Assembly: GCF_900240945.1 (NCBI RefSeq)
Contig: NZ_OESG01000012.1
Span: 372,001 to 436,000 of the forward strand
Direction: 5' to 3'
Source: Mycobacterium sp. 3519A
Lineage (GTDB): Bacteria; Actinomycetota; Actinomycetes; Mycobacteriales; Mycobacteriaceae
Length of the DNA stretch: 64,000 bases
A program made the position numbers and the translations under genes. Each line of letters begins with the position of its first letter. The stretch's first letter is position 1. This document shows, piece by piece, positions 36,495 to 43,448 of the stretch. The notes under the pieces are model-generated. The model worked only from the letters and a program-made list of their open reading frames with translations. It was not told the origin of the DNA and searched no databases.

Positions 36495-36638
36495 GTTGTG
36501 CGGCACTGTTTTTCGACGGGAACAACTTCTCGGTGGGCCGATGCCCGATGGGTATTGGAAGCCGACCAAAAGGGTCTTGGACAGCCACGGCGTCGTTGGG
36601 ACAGCCTGGTGACCAGACACCAAGGGAAAGGTCGCGGG

Positions 36639-37496
36639 ATGAAAGTCTTCGTCACCGGAGGATCCGGATACATCGGCAAGTCGTTGATCGCCGAACTTGT
36701 CAGACAGGGGCACGCTGTGTCTGCGCTTGCTCGTGCTGACGCGTCATCGGAGTTCGTCGCGGGATTGGGCGCATCCCCGGTACGCGGCGGGCTGACTGAT
36801 CTGGACGTCCTCAACCACGCCGCCGCTGACGCCGAGGCGGTGATTCACCTCGCCCAAGCCTCCACCGGGGCCGAGGACCTCGCCGCAGCCGAAGCGATGC
36901 TCGACGGGATCGGAGGGGGAACCTACGTCCACACCGGCGGCACCTGGGTTTACGGTGACACCAGCGGTGTGGTCGACGAGACGGCGCCGTGGAATCCGCC
37001 GACGTTGGTCGCGTGGCGCAAGCCAGTCGAGGAGGCCGTGCTAGGCAGGGCAGCCGAGGGTGGGCGTCCGGTGATCGTTCAGCCGGGTCTCGTCTATGGC
37101 GGTGACAACCGACTCATCGATGTCTTCTTCACCGCCCCAGGCCGAGAATCGCGGAGCGTCAAGTACATCGGCGATGGCACCAACCACTGGGCGTTGGTCC
37201 ACATCGACGATCTGGCCACCTTGTATGTCGCGGCACTGGACGCCAAGAGCGGATCGGTCTACATCGGCGTCGGGGGAGTCAATCCCACGGCCAAGGAGGT
37301 CGCGACGGCGGTGAGTCACGGCGCCGGAATGGAGGGACGGATCGAGTCGCTGACTCTGGATGAGGCCCGCCAGCAGATGGGACCCATCGCCGAGGCGTTC
37401 GCCCTGGATCAGCAACTGACCCCGGCACGGGCACGCGACGAGCTGGGGTGGGTACCGACCTACCTCGACCCCTTGAGCATCCTCGCCGCGGGGTGA
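36639..37496 (+). CDS. NAD(P)-dependent epimerase/dehydratase-like extended SDR
   Basis: A 285-residue extended SDR with GGSGYIG at 7-13 as its dinucleotide-binding motif and VHTGGTWVYG near 98. The usual YxxxK is not clear; the corresponding place reads LVAWRKPVEEAV, with Trp in place of Tyr, so a non-epimerase reductase role is likely. The ATG at 36639 begins the recognised fold; weak ribosome site. Divergent from the neighbouring SDR and followed after 102 bases by the amidohydrolase gene. Confidence 0.75.
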   Translation: MKVFVTGGSGYIGKSLIAELVRQGHAVSALARADASSEFVAGLGASPVRGGLTDLDVLNHAAADAEAVIHLAQASTGAEDLAAAEAMLDGIGGGTYVHTGGTWVYGDTSGVVDETAPWNPPTLVAWRKPVEEAVLGRAAEGGRPVIVQPGLVYGGDNRLIDVFFTAPGRESRSVKYIGDGTNHWALVHIDDLATLYVAALDAKSGSVYIGVGGVNPTAKEVATAVSHGAGMEGRIESLTLDEARQQMGPIAEAFALDQQLTPARARDELGWVPTYLDPLSILAAG

Positions 37497-37598
37497 TCGG
37501 CACAACTGTGAACCCGCACGGAGGGGACTAACCCGTGCCCGCGCGACGTTAGTCGGCACGTCGCGGCCGCGAGGCTACCCACGAGCAAGGAGGAATGC

Positions 37599-38546
37599 GT
37601 GCTGGTCGACCGGTGGATCGACGTTCATGCCCACTTTTCGCCCCCGCTGTCGGAGCAGGCGCGCGACACCGTGCTTGACGCCATGCAGCGGGCGCACTGG
37701 CGCATCGACCAGGCGCCCACCTGGCGCATGGACGACATTTTGGCCTACATGGACCGCACCGGCATTCAGATGCAAATGTTGAGCAACATCCCCAAATCAC
37801 TGGAGGCGTTACGCGACTCCAACGACTTCGGGGCCGAGGTGGTGCGCACCCACCCTGACCGATTTGGGTTGTTGGCGGCGTTGCCCACCGATGACCCAGA
37901 CGCCGCGCTGGCCGAGATCGACCGCGCCACAACGCAGCTGAGTGCCGACGGGTTCGCGGTGACGTGCAACTACAACGGAGTGCTGCTCAGCGACGCGTCG
38001 CTGGACCCGGTATGGGCCGAGTTGGATCGCCGACAGGCAGTCGTGTTCGCTCACCCCGACGCCTACACCCCGGGCGCTCAAGGCAGACCCGCACCGGTGC
38101 TGGAGGTGGCTTTCGAAACCACCCGCACCTTCACCGACATGTTGTACGTGCGCCTCTTTCAACGGTTCCCCCGCATTCGCTTCATCGTCGCGCATTGCGG
38201 GGCGGCCCTGCCCGCGCTGTCGGGGCGGTTGCGGCTCCTGGGTTTGGCGTCGTGGGTCCCCAATCCGCACGGCCTGACTGCCGAGGAACTCGCCGACGCG
38301 CTGCGGCGGCTACACCTCGACACGGCCGCAACCTGTCCGACGTCGTTGGCCGCAGCGATGGCCATGACCACCCCTGACAAGCTGGTCTACGGCTCGGACT
38401 GCGGGGTGCCATGTAGTTCGGAAGCCAGCATGAACCGAAACCTGCAGGCACTGCTGGACTTCGACGGGCTCACGACCCAGGAGAAGGCCGCAATCGGCAC
38501 GGCCGCACTGCAACTGTTTCCCAATGCTGCAGCGCGCCTGAGTTGA
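37599..38546 (+). CDS. amidohydrolase-2 family protein (ACMSD / resorcylate decarboxylase-like)
   Basis: A 315-residue TIM-barrel metal enzyme. Metal and catalytic residues are visible: DVHAHF at 8-13, AHPDAY near 150, IVAHCGAALPALSGR near 189 with the conserved His, and YGSDCGVPC near 267 with the Asp. This set is typical of ACMSD and gamma-resorcylate decarboxylase relatives, which remove CO2 from carboxylated aromatics or muconate semialdehydes, and of some hydrolases. The GTG start has an ideal AAGGAGG site. Its surroundings (aromatic-type transporter, tautomerase, CMD-like proteins) fit aromatic catabolism. Confidence 0.82.
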   Translation: MLVDRWIDVHAHFSPPLSEQARDTVLDAMQRAHWRIDQAPTWRMDDILAYMDRTGIQMQMLSNIPKSLEALRDSNDFGAEVVRTHPDRFGLLAALPTDDPDAALAEIDRATTQLSADGFAVTCNYNGVLLSDASLDPVWAELDRRQAVVFAHPDAYTPGAQGRPAPVLEVAFETTRTFTDMLYVRLFQRFPRIRFIVAHCGAALPALSGRLRLLGLASWVPNPHGLTAEELADALRRLHLDTAATCPTSLAAAMAMTTPDKLVYGSDCGVPCSSEASMNRNLQALLDFDGLTTQEKAAIGTAALQLFPNAAARLS

Positions 38547-38599
38547 GGCGGACGACATCTGAGCGGCGCGCATCGTCTGTTTCTGCTGAGCAATGTCGC

Positions 38600-39484
38600 T
38601 CATGCGACCGACGCCAGATATGCGCTGAATTCTGTTGCAGATAGCGATAATTGAGCTTGGTCGCGGCAGCAAAGCAGGAGGTTTCGGTGAGCCCATGCGT
38701 TTGTCAAGTCGACGGAGCGCAGGACTTGATGCGACCGCCAGGCAGCGGCTAGGGCCGGGACGACCGCTATTCCGACACCTGCTGCGACCGCGGCACAGAT
38801 CGCCTCGGTGGTGGGTAGATACGCGCGGTAGCGCGGGCGAAGCCCGAGGGGCTGGGTTTGGCCACTCAAGTGTTCCTGCAACGGATTCCCCTTGGAATAT
38901 CCCAGGAACGGGTAATCCAGACACTCACTGAACGCCACCTGGTCACGCTCGGCGAGAGCATGGTCGGCGGGCACGATCACGACCAGGTGGTCCGGACGCA
39001 GCGTGGTGCAATCCAGCCGGCCCGTGTCCACGGTGTCGGCGATGATTCCGAGCTCGGCGCGCCCGTGGGTGACCGCCGCGACGATTTCGTGGCTCGGGCA
39101 TTCCCGCAACTCGACGTCGATGTCGGGGTGGGTGGCCAGAAAGTCGGCCAACCCCGTCGGCACCAGTGTCTGGGTAGCCGAGGTGTTCGCCAGCACCACC
39201 AACGTGGACTGCAGCCCGTCGGAGCAGCGGGCCAACTCGGCGCGCATGCGGGCCAACTGACCGACGATGGCTCGGGCGTGTGCGACCAGCAACCACCCGG
39301 TCGGGGACGGCACCACGCCCCGCCGGTGGCGGACCAGCAGCTTGGCCCCGAGTGCCTTCTCCATGGCTGCGACCCTCGCGCTGGCCGACGCCAACGACAG
39401 ATGCGCGCGCTCGGCTCCCTGAGTGATACTGCCCTGGTCGACTACCTGCAGGAACAGTTCCAAATCGGTGAGGTCGTAGGCCAT
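38600..39484 (-). CDS. LysR-family transcriptional regulator
   Basis: A 294-residue LysR protein. The winged helix at 1-62 has LELFLQVVDQGSITQGAERAHLSLASASARVAAMEKALG, and the two-lobed effector domain covers 90-290. It is transcribed away from the PAS gene. The shared 152-base spacer contains a TTCG-N7-CGAA box. The same box is found before a second PAS-type module and before the TauE/SafE gene, so these are its likely targets. ATG at 39484 begins the normal fold; the frame is open 11 codons earlier. Confidence 0.9.
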   Translation of the reverse strand: MAYDLTDLELFLQVVDQGSITQGAERAHLSLASASARVAAMEKALGAKLLVRHRRGVVPSPTGWLLVAHARAIVGQLARMRAELARCSDGLQSTLVVLANTSATQTLVPTGLADFLATHPDIDVELRECPSHEIVAAVTHGRAELGIIADTVDTGRLDCTTLRPDHLVVIVPADHALAERDQVAFSECLDYPFLGYSKGNPLQEHLSGQTQPLGLRPRYRAYLPTTEAICAAVAAGVGIAVVPALAAAWRSHQVLRSVDLTNAWAHRNLLLCCRDQAQLSLSATEFSAYLASVA

Positions 39485-39520
39485 ACAGTCACGGTACTCA
39501 AGCTCCCACACAAACATCAG

Positions 39521-39539
39521 CCTTCGGCCTAGCCGAATG
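39521..39539. promoter_or_regulatory. LysR box TTCG-N7-CGAA upstream of the PAS-CMD operon
   Basis: CCTTCG, seven bases, then CGAA; inside it TTCGGC-CTA-GCCGAA is a perfect six-base-arm palindrome. It lies 37 bases from the lysR start and about 100 from the PAS start, the usual place for a LysR recognition site. Related boxes are at 42136 and 60572. Confidence 0.65.
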
Positions 39540-39636
39540 CTGACTCACAAGATGCCGCATTGTGCACCCGGCTGCGGACGCCCACGCTGGTGTTGATGCC
39601 GGATACCGGCCGGCAGTCATGACGGGAAGGTACTGA

Positions 39637-40122
39637 ATGACAACGCACGCTGATCTGACCGAGGTCTTCGATCAACGGATCGTCCCGGACTGGGCACTGG
39701 GCGAGTGGGCGGATCGACTTCTCGAACAAGCCGGCGTCGGGGTCACCATCGTGGACCGGCACGGCACGGTGATGTACTACAACAAATGGGCGGCCGAGCA
39801 CTTGGACCGCGAGCCCGGTTATCTCGGCCACACGGTGCACGAACGGCATCACCGCAGGATCACCAACGTGCGCTTCGACGCGATGCTCAAACTGTTCGTC
39901 GACGGCCGCGTCGAGCCGGTGATGTACGTGGCCAGGCCGTACGGGAAGACCACCATCCTGGTGATTGTTTCCCCGATCCGTATCGACGGCGAGCTGGTCG
40001 GCCTATCGCAGCTCGTGTTGCTCAAAGATGAAGTGCAGGAACTGTTTGCACGTTTCGACGCCACGGGCCGTGAGTCGTTCGAGCGCGACATGCTGCCCGA
40101 CGGCTATTCGGGCGCGCGATGA
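39637..40122 (+). CDS. single PAS-domain protein
   Basis: A 161-residue soluble protein that is essentially one PAS fold: LLEQAGVGVTIVDRHGTVMYYNKWAAEHLDREPGYLGHTVHERH (about 28-72) is the start of a classic PAS domain, and KTTILVIVSPIRIDGELVGLSQLVLLKDE (about 103-131) its last strands. No output domain is attached, so it may act on a partner by contact. It overlaps the CMD-like gene by four bases (ATGA). A decayed copy of this gene is at 42253. PAS domains bind small ligands, flavin or haem; none can be specified. Confidence 0.78.
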   Translation: MTTHADLTEVFDQRIVPDWALGEWADRLLEQAGVGVTIVDRHGTVMYYNKWAAEHLDREPGYLGHTVHERHHRRITNVRFDAMLKLFVDGRVEPVMYVARPYGKTTILVIVSPIRIDGELVGLSQLVLLKDEVQELFARFDATGRESFERDMLPDGYSGAR

Positions 40123-40847
40123 CACGCATCCGGCCCCTCGAAATCGACGAGGTGGACGCCAAGACCGCCGCAGCGATCAAAACGGGAGAACTGACCAGGG
40201 GAGGCTTTCCCAACAACTTCGTCAAAGTGATGGCTCACTGCCCGCGCTTCGTGCAGCTGGAGATCGAGTACGCCAACTCCTTCATGTTTGATCCAGTCAC
40301 TTACGTCGGTGGCGTTCAGACCGCGGGCTTCAACGACCGGTTCCTCAAGGAATTAGTCATCTCGCGAACATCGCTGTTGAACCGTTCGCACTACTCGGTG
40401 AGGCACCAGTCTCTTGTCGCAACCGCCCTGTTCAATGACGCGGGGCGGGGCGAAGAGGGACACCGAAAACTTCTGTACCTCCACGAGCACGAGAACCACC
40501 CGGACGTGTACACCGCGCGCGAACGAGTTGTCCTTGACTACACCGTCACGGTCAGCCGAGACGCGCACACAGTCACCGACCAAGACTTCGCCGATCTGCG
40601 CAAGGTACTCGAGGCACATAATCGCACGGACGCGCGACTCAACGAACTCGACGACGCCGCGATGGCTCGCCACGTCGATAGTCAGGTCGTCGAATTGACC
40701 TGGCTGATTGGACATCTCTGCCTGTTGAACCGATGGTTCACGGCCCTGCAGGTTCCCGATGAAACCGAGTTCGTGACGCTTTACGAGCGGACGGTGCCCA
40801 ATGACATCAGGGAACGCAACGCGCGAATCCTTACCAATGGCATCTAA
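40119..40847 (+). CDS. carboxymuconolactone decarboxylase (CMD/AhpD)-like protein lacking redox cysteines
   Basis: A 242-residue helical protein of the CMD/AhpD superfamily. The position where AhpD-type proteins have CxxC-x3-H reads S90-H-Y-S93-V-R-H96, so both cysteines are replaced by Ser while the His is kept. It should therefore lack the thiol peroxidase activity of AhpD. It is translationally coupled to the PAS protein by a four-base overlap. The paralogue in the second module keeps both cysteines. A non-redox, possibly lyase or binding role is inferred. Confidence 0.75.
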   Translation: MTRIRPLEIDEVDAKTAAAIKTGELTRGGFPNNFVKVMAHCPRFVQLEIEYANSFMFDPVTYVGGVQTAGFNDRFLKELVISRTSLLNRSHYSVRHQSLVATALFNDAGRGEEGHRKLLYLHEHENHPDVYTARERVVLDYTVTVSRDAHTVTDQDFADLRKVLEAHNRTDARLNELDDAAMARHVDSQVVELTWLIGHLCLLNRWFTALQVPDETEFVTLYERTVPNDIRERNARILTNGI

Positions 40848-40861
40848 GGGAATGAGTCGAA

Positions 40862-41509
40862 ATGGTCAGTGTGTCAGCGGTTCTGGGAATCGCGGCGGTA
40901 GCGTTCGGGATAGTTCTCATACCCGGACCGAACATGTTCTACCTGGCATCGCGCTCGATCAGCCAGGGCCGCGGCGCGGGACTGATCTCGCTAGCGGGAG
41001 TCGCGGTGGGCTTCGGAGTGTACCTGGTGGCCGCGGTGGCCGGACTCGCGACGATCTTTGCGGTGGTCCCGGTGGCGTACACGCTACTGAAAGTGGCCGG
41101 TGGCGTTTACCTGCTCTACCTGGCATGGCAAGCGCTACGCCCGGGCGGAAGCTCCCCGTTCTCCCCGCAGCACCTGAATCCGGCCTCGCGGCGCCGACTG
41201 TTCAGCATGGGACTCGTGACCAACCTCCTGAATCCCAAAATCGCAGTGCTCTACGTGTCCCTGCTCCCGCAGTTCGTGCAGCCGGGCCACGGCTCGGTGG
41301 CGTTGCAAAGCCTGATACTGGGCGGGGTGCAGATCAGCATCGCGCTGGTAGTCAATGGGGCAATCGTATGGAGCGCGTCGGGGTTGTCGGTGTATCTGGC
41401 GGCCAGACCCCGATGGATGGCGCTGCTGCGGCGAACCATGGGCACGGTGCTCGCAGGCTTCGCGGTGAAACTGTTCCTAGGCCCCTCAGGGCCAGCTGCC
41501 ACGGGCTGA
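40862..41509 (+). CDS. LysE/RhtB-family exporter
   Basis: A 215-residue membrane protein with about six hydrophobic segments. The family N-terminal motif GIVLIPGPNMFYLASRSISQGRGAGLISLAGVAVG spans about 17-51, and FSMGLVTNLLNPKIAVLYVSLLPQF lies near 117-141. LysE/RhtB proteins export amino acids or other small polar metabolites using the proton gradient. It begins 14 bases after the CMD-like gene and is probably in the same operon. Cargo unknown. Confidence 0.88.
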   Translation: MVSVSAVLGIAAVAFGIVLIPGPNMFYLASRSISQGRGAGLISLAGVAVGFGVYLVAAVAGLATIFAVVPVAYTLLKVAGGVYLLYLAWQALRPGGSSPFSPQHLNPASRRRLFSMGLVTNLLNPKIAVLYVSLLPQFVQPGHGSVALQSLILGGVQISIALVVNGAIVWSASGLSVYLAARPRWMALLRRTMGTVLAGFAVKLFLGPSGPAATG

Positions 41510-41552
41510 GCCACCCTTCGACCCCTCGGCTTTCCACAGAACGGTCAGCAAC

Positions 41553-41945
41553 ATGCCACTAGTCCACATTCACGTCATCGAAACTCGCCGCACACCAGCA
41601 CAACTCAAGCAGCTGGCGGATACCGTCCAGCAGGTGATGCGCGAGCACTTCGGCGCACCCGACCGCGACCGCTATCAAATCATCACCGAGCACAAGCCGG
41701 GTCAGATAATCGCCGAGGACACCGGACTCGGATTCCAGCGGACTGATGACATCGTCATCTTGCAGATCTTTCAGCAGGGTCGAACACGCGACGACAAGCA
41801 AGCGGCGTACCGGGCATTAGCGGACCGTCTTCGGGATCAAACCGGGCTAGAACCATCGGATTTGATCGTCTCCGTTATCGAAACCGCGCGTGAGGATTGG
41901 TCCTTCGGTGACGGCATCGCGCAGTTCGTCGAAGGTCGACTGTAG
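41553..41945 (+). CDS. tautomerase-superfamily protein (4-oxalocrotonate tautomerase/MSAD-like)
   Basis: A 130-residue protein with the two beta-alpha-beta units of the long tautomerase class. After Met removal, Pro1 (MPLVHIHVIE) would be the catalytic base. REDWSFGDGIAQF near 112 matches the C-terminal motif of malonate semialdehyde decarboxylase and cis-CaaD relatives. It follows the LysE gene by 43 bases. Such enzymes tautomerise or hydrate unsaturated acids from aromatic or haloacid breakdown. That agrees with the catabolic flavour of the area. Confidence 0.85.
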   Translation: MPLVHIHVIETRRTPAQLKQLADTVQQVMREHFGAPDRDRYQIITEHKPGQIIAEDTGLGFQRTDDIVILQIFQQGRTRDDKQAAYRALADRLRDQTGLEPSDLIVSVIETAREDWSFGDGIAQFVEGRL

Positions 41946-42252
41946 GTTCGCGCTCCACCAGTGCACACCCTCCGGTAGGTCGATCCGAACGCGGCCAGCC
42001 GCGTAGGGGGACGGCGAGCGGAGGTTGGGGAGAGGTGTGTCCGTTGGGCCCGTCTGGCCGATCACCTGCGGGAGCGGTTGCGGGTCAGTGCGGTGCGATA
42101 GCGTCACAGAACTGAAATCGCCTAAAGCACACCAGCCTTCGGTATACGCGAAGGATGACTCGCAGAATGACGCATTGTGCGTTCGGCTGTGCGCGGCCAT
42201 GCTTGGGTAGGGCCGGATATTGGTCGGCAGGCATGATGCTGGAAGGTGTTGA
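41946..42252. other. spacer before the second PAS-CMD module
   Basis: Bases from about 42130 onward resemble the LysR-PAS spacer at 39515-39636, including the box, a GCATTGTGC word and the run into ATGACAAC. On the - strand an 85-codon frame with GC-rich third positions runs from 42105 to 41847, overlapping the end of the tautomerase gene; I could not assign a product. Confidence 0.5.
42136..42154. promoter_or_regulatory. LysR box CCTTCG-N7-CGAAGG before the decayed PAS copy
   Basis: Perfect six-base arms with a seven-base spacer. It corresponds in position to the box at 39521, about 100 bases before the ATG of the PAS remnant. The retained promoter may now drive the downstream CMD/AhpD-like gene. 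Confidence 0.65.
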
Positions 42253-42436
42253 ATGACAACGAATGATGGTTCTGGGCAGCCTTTTCGGTCAAGTGATCGT
42301 CGCGGGCCTGGCACAGTTGGTGTCGTTCAACGATTAAGTGCAGGAACAGTGCTCGCGCCTTAACGCTTCGGGTAGCGAGGTGTTCGAACGCGAGATGTTA
42401 TCCAACGGCCCATCCGGTCGTGCCCGTCGATCAAAC
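42253..42436 (+). pseudogene. decayed copy of the PAS-domain gene
   Basis: It starts ATGACAACG like the intact gene at 39637. After about a dozen codons the sequence jumps, out of frame, to the last 45 residues: GLAQLVSFND, an in-frame TAA, then VQEQCSRLNASGSEVFEREML, aligning with GLSQLVLLKDEVQEL...ESFERDML of the intact protein. So roughly 300 bases have been lost and a stop gained. The order PAS then CMD-type gene is the same as in the intact module. Confidence 0.75.
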
Positions 42437-42451
42437 TTGGAGTGTCAACAG

Positions 42452-43039
42452 ATGTCGCGAATGATTCCGCCGGCTGAGGACGACGTCCCCGCCGCCTCCC
42501 GTCCCGGATTGGACAGCGCCGCTGACCAACTGGGTTTCGTGCCGAATATGCATCGGGGGCTAGCGGCCGCCCCTAAAGCTTTCAACGCCTGGCTGGGTTT
42601 GAGGAAGGCGATGAGCACCGCGCTGGATGCCGCGACCCGCCAAGGTATCGCACACGCTATCGACGAAGTCAATGGTTGCCGCTACTGCGATGCTATGCAC
42701 ACCTGGGTATCTGAGCAGATGACGCGCCTCGATGATGGCGAGATCGCCCGCAACCGCAACGGATCCTCGAGTGACACACGGCGTGCGGCAGCGCTGGCCT
42801 TTGCCCGCGAGGTCGCACTCACCCGCGGAAACGTGGATGACAGCGCGCTGGACGCGGTGCGGGGCGCAGGCTTCACCGACGGCCAAATCCTCGACATCGT
42901 CGCCGTGGTCGTGCTGTCCACGATGAGCAACTACTTCAACAACGTCATGGAAACCGATGTCGACGCGTTCCCTACAGGGGCATTCAATCCGCCGCGAAGC
43001 ACGGCTTGCGCTGACCCGAGCACCGAAACATCCGGGTGA
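42452..43039 (+). CDS. CMD/AhpD-like protein with intact CxxC
   Basis: A 195-residue helical protein. It keeps the AhpD-type motif E72-x3-C76-x2-C79-x3-H83 (EVNGCRYCDAMH), expected for a peroxidase-like or thiol-dependent activity. It is a paralogue by position of the cysteine-less protein at 40119: each follows a PAS gene, here a decayed one. ATG at 42452 has TTGGAG upstream. A strong hairpin just after the stop ends the transcript. Confidence 0.82.
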   Translation: MSRMIPPAEDDVPAASRPGLDSAADQLGFVPNMHRGLAAAPKAFNAWLGLRKAMSTALDAATRQGIAHAIDEVNGCRYCDAMHTWVSEQMTRLDDGEIARNRNGSSSDTRRAAALAFAREVALTRGNVDDSALDAVRGAGFTDGQILDIVAVVVLSTMSNYFNNVMETDVDAFPTGAFNPPRSTACADPSTETSG

Positions 43040-43044
43040 ACAGG

Positions 43045-43075
43045 CGGGTGGGGTGATGACCAATCACCCCACCCG
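43045..43075 (+). terminator. hairpin terminator after the CMD/AhpD-like gene
   Basis: A perfect 13-base stem (left arm CGGGTGGGGTGAT) with a five-base loop GACCA. There is no T-run after it, as is common for mycobacterial terminators. It separates the catabolic block from the metal-transport operon. Confidence 0.75.
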
Positions 43076-43159
43076 GCGCAAACCTGATGCTGTGGGTGGA
43101 TTCAGGGGCGTGCAAAATTCGGCTCGAAGCACCGCGGTGCGGGCAGAAAGGTAAGGATC

Positions 43160-43441
43160 ATGATTTGGAACGCACTACTGGCGAAGGCGGTTTCAACAGT
43201 GGCGACCGGGGCGGTGGGTGTCGCCGCCTATGACGGGTTACGCAGGGCAGTCAAGGCAGCGCCGACGCACGAGGCCGCGGTCACCACGACGGCCTGGAGC
43301 TTGCGCGGGATCCGTAAGGCCGAGGAGGGCGCCGAGCGTGCGCGGTTGGCCATTGGTGACGTAGTCGCCGAAGCCCGCGGACGCCTCGGTGAAGAGGCAT
43401 CGCCGCCGGCGGCGGACGCCGAACACAATCACGACCACTGA
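43160..43441 (+). CDS. DUF1490 (PacL-type) small membrane metal chaperone
   Basis: A 93-residue protein. The N-terminal hydrophobic segment (5-25, LLAKAVSTVATGAVGVAAYDGLRRAV) is the DUF1490 signature; the middle is a charged helix. It ends in a His/Asp-rich AEHNHDH tail likely to bind metal. DUF1490 proteins sit beside P1B ATPases in mycobacteria; PacL1 (Rv3269) next to CtpC stabilises the pump and binds zinc. The CtpC-like gene begins 7 bases downstream. ATG has an AAGGATC site. Confidence 0.87.
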   Translation: MIWNALLAKAVSTVATGAVGVAAYDGLRRAVKAAPTHEAAVTTTAWSLRGIRKAEEGAERARLAIGDVVAEARGRLGEEASPPAADAEHNHDH

Positions 43442-43448
43442 GTCATCG

